DNA of 64,000 nt from an uncultured Latescibacterota bacterium (GTDB lineage Bacteria > Latescibacterota > UBA2968 > UBA8231). Both the position numbers and the translations under genes were made by a program. The notes beneath the pieces were generated by a model. That model saw nothing but the letters and a program-made list of their open reading frames with translations, did not search any database and was not told the origin of the DNA. The DNA lies in NCBI GenBank assembly GCA_958295495.1, contig OY282352.1:3784548-3848547 (forward strand), given 5' to 3'. Shown here one piece after another: positions 34,775 through 41,680 of this stretch. Numbering within the stretch: position 1 is the stretch's first letter; the number at the start of each line of letters is the position of its first letter.

Positions 34775-37039
34775 ATGCGATATCCCCGCCTTTGCGCCTT
34801 CCTCATCGCCGTCTTTAGCGGCCTGCCAGCCGCTGCCGACACCATCGTCGTCGGCGCGAGCGGACTGGGCTGGCGCAGCGGTGGCGGGGCGATCCAAGCC
34901 AAGGTCATCCGCGGTGCCCAAAGCGTCGAGAACACCAATGCGCCCGGCGGCGTTATCGACTTTGCACCCGCTAATTTTGCAGACTGGATTTTTCCCCAGC
35001 GCGCCGATACCACGCTAAACATCGCCCTCGGTGCCAACACCGAGTCCCGCGGCGGTTCCATCACGTCGCCCAACAATCTCAACGTCCGCGGCGAACTGGC
35101 CAAGCTCATCGACGACGACGGCCAAAGCGGACTCGATCTGCGCTTGAGCGCCGGCGCCAACAGCGCCCAGGTTTTGGGGCTGATCATCGACTTGGACTTG
35201 GGCGCTCGCTTTGGCGTCAATCGCTTCCGCTTTTTTCCGCGCAACGCCGCACCCGAATTCCCCGCGCCGAATTTCCCCTTCCAAAACGACTTCATGCGCA
35301 GCTTTGAGATTTTCATCAACGACGGTACGCCGGACACCCAGCGCGAGGGGGTGCCCATCCGCACGAGCGTGGCGCTGGAAGGGCAGAACGAAGAAGCGGT
35401 CGTCGATATCCGCATCCCGCCGCAATACGTGCGCTTTGTGCGGCTCAAGTCCCTGACGGCCCTCGGTTTTGACGTGGCCGAATTCCAGGTTTTCGGCACG
35501 GGCTTCGTGCCCGAGGCCGTCTATATCTCCAACATCTTCGACTTTGGCGATCTGGCGCTGTTGGGCCATCTGCGCTGGGTGCAAGAGCAGGTCGGCGACG
35601 CCCAGCTTTCGCGGACTGCGGTGCGCACGCGCACCGGCATTGATCCCGAGCCGGTGGAATTCAACAAGGTACGGCCCGGCGAGCAGATCTTCCGCGTTGG
35701 CGGGGGCAATGTCGGGCTACGGTCGGATGGGGCTGGGGTCAGCAGCGGCACCGGGATCAGCAGCGGCCTGCGCACGAGTGGGGTTGGGGTGCCGTGGAAA
35801 TTTGCCCAAGACATAGAAGACGAGGCCCTGCAAGCGCTGGTCGAGGAGGTCCTAGACAACGAGGAAGTGGATTTGCGCGACGCGATGCAGGCGTTTAATG
35901 CGCTCTCGCAGGAGGAACGCGAGCAGGTGGCTTTGCGCGAGGCTGACTACAAGAAACTCCCCCGAGGGGACCGGGCGACGATTCGCAATGACGTGAGCAA
36001 TTGGAGCGCGTGGTCGCCGCCCTATCCCCCAAGCAGCATCGTCCCCCCGGCGGACTTGGGTACCGCCGGTGCGGGCGGACCAATCGTCTCGCCCGGCCCG
36101 AGACGCTACTTCCAATTTATGATCGAGTTTGCCAGCGACGACTTTGAGGCGGCCACGGGCATCGGGGGCCTTTCCTTTGACGTGCTGGCATCGCCCTTTG
36201 CCGAGGAGCTAATCGCCGAGATCGGCCCTCGCAGCGCGGCCTTGGGCGAGAACACGGACTTCACCTATGCGGTGCGGAGCAAGTTCCGCCCCGGCCAGGA
36301 TCGCGGTTTTAACCGCTTGCGGATCGCTACCCCGCTTAGGGTGGAACGGGTAGGTGCGGTGCGGATAAGACCGCCCAAGGGCGACGTGTTGGAAGCCGAC
36401 TTCAGCGGCGCGGTGCTCCACGAGTTGCCGGTGGTGCGCGGCGACTTTGCGGTCGTAGAGGTGGCCGACGACGCCTTTGCCCTTGAGTTCCCGACCGTGG
36501 CCGACGACGGCACCGAGTTGCGGGTGAGTTTTGCCAACGCGGTCCTGCGCTTCGGCACCACGTTTAGCGGCCAAGTGTTTAATAGTGCATCCGAGGGCCA
36601 GTTGGGGCAGAGCGTGGTGGCTGGCAATGCGGCCGATTTGGGGGCCGACGACCCCGACACGCAGGTGCTGGGTACTCCTTTTGAGGGCAATCTGTCGGTG
36701 CAAGTTCCCATCTCGGGCGAACTGCTGATCAACGTGCGCGCCCAGCCGCAGGTTTTTACTCCCAACGGGGACGGCGTCAACGACCGGGCCGCGCTGCAAT
36801 ACGACCTGACCAATGTGGGCCGCCCGACGCCGCTGCGAGTTGCGATTTTCGATCTGGCCGGTCGGCCGGTGCGGCACCTGTACGACGCGCTGGACCAGAG
36901 TGGGCGCTTTGTCCGGTTTTGGGATGGGCGCGACGACGCGGGCCGGCTGGTGCCCCCGGGCAGCTACGTGTTTAGCGTTGCGCTGGACGCCAAGACGGGC
37001 CAGACGAGAGCCGTCGCGGCGGTTGGGGTGGTGTATTGA
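34775..37039 (+). CDS. Secreted protein with FlgD-like C-terminal domain
   Basis: Predicted 754 aa. A signal peptide (RLCAFLIAVFSGLPAAA) is followed by a discoidin-like beta domain (about residues 25-250, ending YVRFVRLKSLTALGFDVAEF). The long middle region is unrecognised. The C-terminal ~90 residues are an immunoglobulin-like FlgD/CHU_C-type module: FTPNGDGVNDRAALQYDL, RVAIFDLAGRPVRHLYD, FWDGRDDAGRLVPPGSYVF. Such modules are common at the ends of exported proteins in FCB bacteria and may serve sorting or attachment. A glycine/serine-rich stretch lies near residues 315-345. Function is unknown. Confidence 0.7.
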   Translation: MRYPRLCAFLIAVFSGLPAAADTIVVGASGLGWRSGGGAIQAKVIRGAQSVENTNAPGGVIDFAPANFADWIFPQRADTTLNIALGANTESRGGSITSPNNLNVRGELAKLIDDDGQSGLDLRLSAGANSAQVLGLIIDLDLGARFGVNRFRFFPRNAAPEFPAPNFPFQNDFMRSFEIFINDGTPDTQREGVPIRTSVALEGQNEEAVVDIRIPPQYVRFVRLKSLTALGFDVAEFQVFGTGFVPEAVYISNIFDFGDLALLGHLRWVQEQVGDAQLSRTAVRTRTGIDPEPVEFNKVRPGEQIFRVGGGNVGLRSDGAGVSSGTGISSGLRTSGVGVPWKFAQDIEDEALQALVEEVLDNEEVDLRDAMQAFNALSQEEREQVALREADYKKLPRGDRATIRNDVSNWSAWSPPYPPSSIVPPADLGTAGAGGPIVSPGPRRYFQFMIEFASDDFEAATGIGGLSFDVLASPFAEELIAEIGPRSAALGENTDFTYAVRSKFRPGQDRGFNRLRIATPLRVERVGAVRIRPPKGDVLEADFSGAVLHELPVVRGDFAVVEVADDAFALEFPTVADDGTELRVSFANAVLRFGTTFSGQVFNSASEGQLGQSVVAGNAADLGADDPDTQVLGTPFEGNLSVQVPISGELLINVRAQPQVFTPNGDGVNDRAALQYDLTNVGRPTPLRVAIFDLAGRPVRHLYDALDQSGRFVRFWDGRDDAGRLVPPGSYVFSVALDAKTGQTRAVAAVGVVY

Positions 37040-37159
37040 ACGGATGCGACCCGATAAAGTAATAAGACGGAGGGCTAGGGCTTGCAGATAAACGTAGTGC
37101 TCTCTTGCTTTGTCGGTCCATTTTCTCCCATTTCTCATCTTTCCTCAAGGAGGTTAGGT

Positions 37160-39994
37160 ATGAAGTCTTTCGCGATATGTTTGCTGGGTCTGCTGGGGTT
37201 GGTCTCAGTGGGCTCGGCTGCGGAGCCGATGGTTTTGGGTCAGGTTCGGCAGAGCAACGGGTTGCCGGTGGTCGCGGCGGATGTGCTGCTGTTTGATCTG
37301 GCGGATTTGCGTCGTGGGGTGGTGGCGCGGGCGACGACCGATGCGTCTGGGCACTTTGCGCTGCGGCTCGCGTCGTGGGGCGGTCGTGCGCGGCCTCCCG
37401 GCTTTACCCTAGGGCCGAATTATCCCAATCCGTTCAATCCTTCGACCGTCATTCCGTATCACCTGCCGGCTTCTGGCTTCGTGCGGCTGGAGGTGTTCAA
37501 TCTGTTGGGTCAGCGGATTGCGACGTTGGTGGATGGGGCGCGGTCGGCGGGTTCCCACGCGGCGGTTTGGGACGCGACGGATGCTTCGGGTCGGTCAGTG
37601 GGCGCGGGGGTGTATATCTATCGGCTGACGGCGGGAGCGGCGACGGCGACGGGTCGGATGGTGTTGGTGGATGGGCAGGCGGGGGTTGCGGCAGTGGGCA
37701 CGGCGGCGGGACCGCCGGCAGTGGAGTTGGCAGCGGATAGCCCGGTATATGGGTTGGCGGTTTCGGGCGCGGGGTTGGTTGCCTATGTAGATGCAGATTT
37801 TCGGGTGGGGGAGGACGCGGTGGACATTGTGCTGGCCGCGCCTAGGGGGATGCCGCTTATGAAGGTTTCGACTGACGGCGGGGTTTTGGGGGATGTGGAC
37901 AACAACGGTCAGGTTGATTTTTTCGATATGCTGCTGGTCGCCCTGTACAGCTATAATGTTTCCCTCGTCCTGCCGAACAACGGCAACATATTGCTGGGGG
38001 ACGTCAACGCCGATGGTCAGGTTGATCTGGCTGACGCTTATGTGCTTGCGACGTATCTGAACAATCCGTCGGATTCGTCGCTGCCTTCGGGTATTGGGCA
38101 GGCGGTGAGCCCATCGGGCGATGATCACGGCGACTTTAGCGGTGGGGTGGCGGGTTCGCCGCAGACGTTTTCGCTTCCGGGGGGTTCGTCGATGGATTTT
38201 GTGTGGATCGCTCCGGGGGTGTTTCAGATGGGTTCGCCTTCCTCGGAGGTGGGTCGTGAGTCGGATGAAGGGCCGGTTCATGAGGTGGAGATTAGTAAGG
38301 GGTTTTATATGGGTACGTATGAGGTTACTCAGGGTCAGTGGGAGTCGGTGATGGGGACGACGCCTTGGTCTGGTGCAGACTATGTTCGGGAGGGTTCGTC
38401 TTATCCGGCGGTGGGTATTTCTTGGGATGATGTACATGCGTTTATTGGTCGCTTGAACGACGCGGCGGGCGATTCGTTGTATCGCTTGCCGACGGAGGCG
38501 GAGTGGGAGTATGCGTGTCGAGCGGGGACCTCGACTCGTTGGTCGTTTGGGGATGATGCGAGTCAATTGACGGATTATGCGTGGTATGGTGATAATGCGT
38601 GGTCTGTGGGTGAGCAGTATAGTCATGCGGTGGGTCTGAAGCGTCCCAACCCTTGGGGATTGTATGATATGCACGGGAATGTATGGGAGTTGGTGCAGGA
38701 CTGGTATAACGAGGACTATTATAATAGCTCCCCTCGGGAGGACCCCCCGGGGCCTCGCGGCGGCTCTTATCGCGTCCTCCGGGGCGGCGGCTTCAACATT
38801 AACGCCCAGGCCGTGCGGTCGGCGTTTCGCTTCGGCGCCTCGCCCGGCAACCGCAACGCCAGCCTTGGCGTGCGCCTTTTGGGTATTGGGCCGGCGGTGC
38901 GCTCTTCGGGCGATGATCACGGCGACACTCGGTCGGATGCGACGCGTCTTTCTGTGGGCAGTTCGGTTGCGGGGCAGATAGAAACTGGCGGTGATGTCGA
39001 TTATTTCCAAGTGCAAATCAGCGAATCGGGCGAGTTGGCGGTCTATACGACGGGTCGTTTGAATACAGAAGGTAGGCTAGAAAGCAGTTCGGGCTCTTCT
39101 TTGGCTACCAATGACGATGGGGGCCGTGGGAATAATTTCCTCATCAACCACTCGGTGGGTTCGGGCACGTATTACCTGCAAGTACGGGGGCATAGTTCTT
39201 CGAGGACTGGTAGCTATACCGTCCACGCCCGTTTTGGCGGCGGCGGGGTGGCGGGTTCGTCGCAGACGTTTTCGCTTCCGGGGGGGTCGTTGATGGATTT
39301 TGTGTGGCTTGCGCCGGGGGTGTTTCAGATGGGTTCGCCTGATACGGAGGCGGGTCGTGAGTCGGATGAAGGGCCGGTTCATGAGGTGGAGATTAGTAAG
39401 GGGTTTTATATGGGTACGTATGAGGTTACTCAGGGTGAGTGGGAGTCGGTGATGGGGACGACGCCTTGGTCTGGTTTAGACTATGTTCGGGAGGATTCGT
39501 CTCATCCGGCGGTGTATATTTCTTGGGATGATGTACATGCGTTTATTGGTCGCTTGAACGACGCGGCGGGCGATTCATTGTATCGCTTGCCGAGTGAAGC
39601 GGAGTGGGAGTATGCGTGTCGAGCGGGGACCTCGACTCGTTGGTCGTTTGGGGATGATGCGAGTCAATTGACGGATTATGCGTGGTATCTTGGTAATGCG
39701 TGGGATGTGGGTGAGGCGTATGGTCATAGGGTGGGTCTGAAGCGAGCCAATCCTTGGGGATTGTATGATATGCACGGGAATGTGGGGGAGTGGGTGCAGG
39801 ACTGGTATGATGAGGACTATTATGATAGCTCCCCTCGGGTGGACCCCCGGGGGCCTCGCGGCGGCTCTATTCGCGTCTTCCGGGGCGGCGGCTTCAGCGC
39901 TAGCGCCCGGCTCGAGCGGTCGGCGTATCGCAGCCGCCGCTCGCCCGACTTCCGCCGCGACTACATTGGCGTGCGCCTTTTAAGGATTCGTTAG
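37160..39994 (+). CDS. Secreted multidomain protein with two SUMF1-fold domains (DGR target)
   Basis: Predicted 944 aa. ATG at 37160 follows AGGAGG and begins a signal peptide. In order: a carboxypeptidase-regulatory-like domain (~20-70); a FlgD Ig-like domain with NYPNPFNPSTVIPYHLP (~85-170); two dockerin-like calcium loops (GDVDNNGQVDFFD, GDVNADGQVDLAD; ~241-305); SUMF1/FGE-sulfatase domain 1 (~329-577); a pre-peptidase C-terminal type domain with GDVDYFQVQ (~581-693); and SUMF1 domain 2 (~695-944). The two SUMF1 domains are close copies except in a 99-bp stretch near each 3' end, where changes avoid third codon positions. These are DGR variable regions in a C-type-lectin fold. Its role is probably variable ligand or surface binding. 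Confidence 0.85.
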   Translation: MKSFAICLLGLLGLVSVGSAAEPMVLGQVRQSNGLPVVAADVLLFDLADLRRGVVARATTDASGHFALRLASWGGRARPPGFTLGPNYPNPFNPSTVIPYHLPASGFVRLEVFNLLGQRIATLVDGARSAGSHAAVWDATDASGRSVGAGVYIYRLTAGAATATGRMVLVDGQAGVAAVGTAAGPPAVELAADSPVYGLAVSGAGLVAYVDADFRVGEDAVDIVLAAPRGMPLMKVSTDGGVLGDVDNNGQVDFFDMLLVALYSYNVSLVLPNNGNILLGDVNADGQVDLADAYVLATYLNNPSDSSLPSGIGQAVSPSGDDHGDFSGGVAGSPQTFSLPGGSSMDFVWIAPGVFQMGSPSSEVGRESDEGPVHEVEISKGFYMGTYEVTQGQWESVMGTTPWSGADYVREGSSYPAVGISWDDVHAFIGRLNDAAGDSLYRLPTEAEWEYACRAGTSTRWSFGDDASQLTDYAWYGDNAWSVGEQYSHAVGLKRPNPWGLYDMHGNVWELVQDWYNEDYYNSSPREDPPGPRGGSYRVLRGGGFNINAQAVRSAFRFGASPGNRNASLGVRLLGIGPAVRSSGDDHGDTRSDATRLSVGSSVAGQIETGGDVDYFQVQISESGELAVYTTGRLNTEGRLESSSGSSLATNDDGGRGNNFLINHSVGSGTYYLQVRGHSSSRTGSYTVHARFGGGGVAGSSQTFSLPGGSLMDFVWLAPGVFQMGSPDTEAGRESDEGPVHEVEISKGFYMGTYEVTQGEWESVMGTTPWSGLDYVREDSSHPAVYISWDDVHAFIGRLNDAAGDSLYRLPSEAEWEYACRAGTSTRWSFGDDASQLTDYAWYLGNAWDVGEAYGHRVGLKRANPWGLYDMHGNVGEWVQDWYDEDYYDSSPRVDPRGPRGGSIRVFRGGGFSASARLERSAYRSRRSPDFRRDYIGVRLLRIR
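38768..38866 (+). other. DGR variable region 1 (VR1)
   Basis: Thirty-three codons at the end of SUMF1 domain 1. Compared with VR2 (offset 1101 bp), 18 codons differ at 26 bases, all in codon positions 1 or 2. Examples are TAT here against ATT at 39869, and CTC at 38777 against TTC at 39878. The flanking frame (RGG..RSA..GVRL) is conserved. The pattern fits adenine mutagenesis of a shared template rich in AAY codons. Confidence 0.8.
39869..39967 (+). other. DGR variable region 2 (VR2)
   Basis: The matching 99 bp at the end of SUMF1 domain 2 and near the end of the gene. In 18 of the 26 differing positions one of the two copies keeps an A. In the other 8 neither does, and every one can be derived from an A in a common template. 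GGCGTGCGCCTTTT follows both copies and may be the conserved initiation segment. Confidence 0.8.
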
Positions 39995-40071
39995 CCCTTT
40001 AGCCCTTTAGCCCTTTAACCCTTGGCGGGGGTCAAGGGGGTATGGGGATTCTTTTAGGGGGTAGCCTGGAA

Positions 40072-40126
40072 GGTTCCACGCCCCCGTTTAGGGGTGTGCG
40101 TAGCCACCCTTCGGGGGCGTGGAACC
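40072..40126. repeat. 14-bp inverted repeat (potential cruciform) downstream of VR2
   Basis: GGTTCCACGCCCCC (40072-40085) is the perfect reverse complement of GGGGGCGTGGAACC (40113-40126), with a 27-base loop. Inverted repeats just downstream of the variable region help target recognition in known DGRs. Here the spacing to VR2 is about 100 bp, longer than usual, so an alternative is a transcription terminator without a T-run. Confidence 0.55.
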
Positions 40127-40158
40127 TAAAAGGCGTGGGGGAGGGGGTGTTTTTTGGG

Positions 40159-40196
40159 GCTCCGGCCGGCGTACGGGCCGGAGCGAAATTTTTTAC
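40159..40196 (+). terminator. Rho-independent terminator
   Basis: GCTCCGGCC (40159-40167) pairs with GGCCGGAGC (40176-40184), followed by GAAATTTTTT. It fits termination after the SUMF1 gene. The HRDC pseudogene begins immediately after it. Confidence 0.75.
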
Positions 40197-40208
40197 TAGG
40201 AGGCCCTG

Positions 40209-40636
40209 TTGCTCCGCATTTTCCCCCTCAAGTTCCAAAGCACCCTAGGGGCCTTTGACGACGCTGAACTCCAAGCGTTCATCAAGGACAAAGAGGTACT
40301 GTCCATTCGGGATCACTTCTTCACGAAGGACGAGATGCCCTATCTCGCCGGCCCCTCTACCGACGTGCCGGCGGTCGAATCGGCCTCGGCGGCCTCTCCC
40401 CGCAACGAGAAGTGGCGCGAAGTCCTTGAAGAAGGCGACTGGCCGCTGTTCAATACCTTGCGAGAATGGCGCAATCGGCTCGCCAACGAAGAGGGGATGC
40501 CGCCCTAGGTGATCGCCACCAACCGACAACTATCCCACATTGCCCTTCGACGTCCCCCAGCCTCGAACAACTGGGGCACATCGAAGGGGTGGGCCGCGCC
40601 AAACTGAAACGCTACGGCGCGGCCCTCGTCGGTTGA
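40209..40636 (+). pseudogene. DGR accessory HRDC-domain gene, disrupted
   Basis: A TTG start (40209) after GGAGG opens LRIFPLKFQSTLGAFDDAEL, then EVLSIRDHFF, as in proteins found beside DGR reverse transcriptases. The HRDC domain follows: LFNTLREWRNRLANEEGMPP, then TAG at 40506-40508 exactly where Tyr is expected (PPYVI). Past the stop the same frame gives VIATNRQLSHIALRR, and after a frameshift a second frame gives PSLEQLGHIEGVGRAKLKRY and the stop at 40634. One nonsense mutation and one frameshift thus break it. HRDC proteins replace Avd as the accessory factor in some DGRs. Confidence 0.72.
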
Positions 40637-40639
40637 CCA

Positions 40640-40793
40640 CCCCATACCCGACGGCGTCCCAGGACGCGGGCTGCCCATCGGCAACCTGACGCGCCAGTAC
40701 TTTGCCGCCTTTTACTTGGGGTCGCGAGCCCGTCTAGGCCTAGCTGGTAGGCTCGCAAGAGTTCGACGGTGGTCGCCCGTTGTTTTGACTTAG
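40640..40793 (+). pseudogene. DGR-type reverse transcriptase remnant
   Basis: Only about 20 codons are recognisable (40659-40721): PGRGLPIGNLTRQYFAAFYL. This closely matches the motif GLPIGNLTSQFFANxYL of DGR and retron-type reverse transcriptases. The catalytic YxDD motif and everything before and after are missing; the downstream frame to TAG (40791) has no RT character. It sits 20 bp after the HRDC pseudogene, in the order target - accessory - RT expected of a DGR. The enzyme is lost here. Confidence 0.65.
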
Positions 40794-40812
40794 GCGGTGC
40801 TTGGGGGTGTGT

Positions 40813-41451
40813 TCAGAGCTTGATGACGGCGATGAGGATGCCGGTGATGGCGACCAAGGTGCTCATGATCCATATAAAATGGGCGTCCATGCGCTTATTG
40901 GTCTCGTTAATGCGCTGATGCACCGCTTGGATTTGCTCGCCCAACGAGCGGTTGGTCTCGTCGATGCGCTTATTGGTCTCGTCAATGCGGTGATGCACCG
41001 CTTGGATTTGCTCGCCCAACAAGCGGTTGGTCTCGTCAATGCGGTGATGCACCGCTTGGATTTGCTCGCCCAACAAGCGGTTGGTTTCGTCGATGCGCTT
41101 ATTGGTCTCGTCAATGCGCTGATGCACCACTTGGATTTGTTTGCCTAACGAGCGGTTGGTTTCGTCAATGCGCTGATGCACCACTTGGATTTGTTTGCCT
41201 AACGAGCGATTGGTCTCGTCGATGCGGTGATGCACCGCTTGGATTTGCTCGCCTAACAAGCGGTTGGTCTCGTCGATGCGCTTATTAGTCTCGTCGATGC
41301 GCTGATGCACAACCCCTATCTGGTTGGACAGGGCTTGGGTATCTTCGCGCATCTGGTTGCGCAGGTCTTGGATGTCTTCGCGCAGACAGCTGATGCCCCA
41401 GTGCAGGTCGTCGGGAACGGGGCGGGATGGAGGGGTGGGATTTTCGGTCAT
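40813..41451 (-). CDS. Long coiled-coil protein with C-terminal membrane anchor
   Basis: Predicted 212 aa. From about residue 45 to 185 it is made of repeats of NQIGVVHQRIDETNKRIDE and RLLGEQIQAVHHRIDETN-type units, which give long tandem repeats in the DNA. This is a classic parallel coiled coil. The C-terminus IWIMSTLVAITGILIAVI is one membrane helix. The near-identical repeats make the length likely to vary between strains. It is the larger relative of the 93 aa protein at 33565. Function is unknown. Confidence 0.68.
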   Translation of the reverse strand: MTENPTPPSRPVPDDLHWGISCLREDIQDLRNQMREDTQALSNQIGVVHQRIDETNKRIDETNRLLGEQIQAVHHRIDETNRSLGKQIQVVHQRIDETNRSLGKQIQVVHQRIDETNKRIDETNRLLGEQIQAVHHRIDETNRLLGEQIQAVHHRIDETNKRIDETNRSLGEQIQAVHQRINETNKRMDAHFIWIMSTLVAITGILIAVIKL

Positions 41452-41680
41452 GGCAGGCTCCTTGGGGGGCTATGAGTAATATGTCGGCTCAAGGGCAGAG
41501 AAGCAACCTACATGCCAGTGCCAATTGTTGAGTAGGCGCGGCGGTCTGTTGGCCCAAGCTGTGTGCGCGAGCACACGCGGATGGATTCTTTGCGATACAC
41601 TGAGGTGAACGATGGGCAACGCGGTGGCGCGGGTGGAAATGGAAAGGGTTGCCCCTACGGTTGAACGGGAAATACGCACT

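Noticed and set aside
37595..39016. 473-codon minus-strand frame across the SUMF1 gene
   Set aside because: The protein is Arg/His/Ile-rich, without any fold, and lies opposite a gene with clear domains and signal peptide.
40813..41451. Repeats in the coiled-coil gene considered as a CRISPR array
   Set aside because: Units are contiguous coding repeats with no unique spacers.
40813..41660. Search for a DGR template repeat after the RT scrap
   Set aside because: I found no A-rich copy of the variable regions here or elsewhere in 39.9-41.6 kb, so none is reported.
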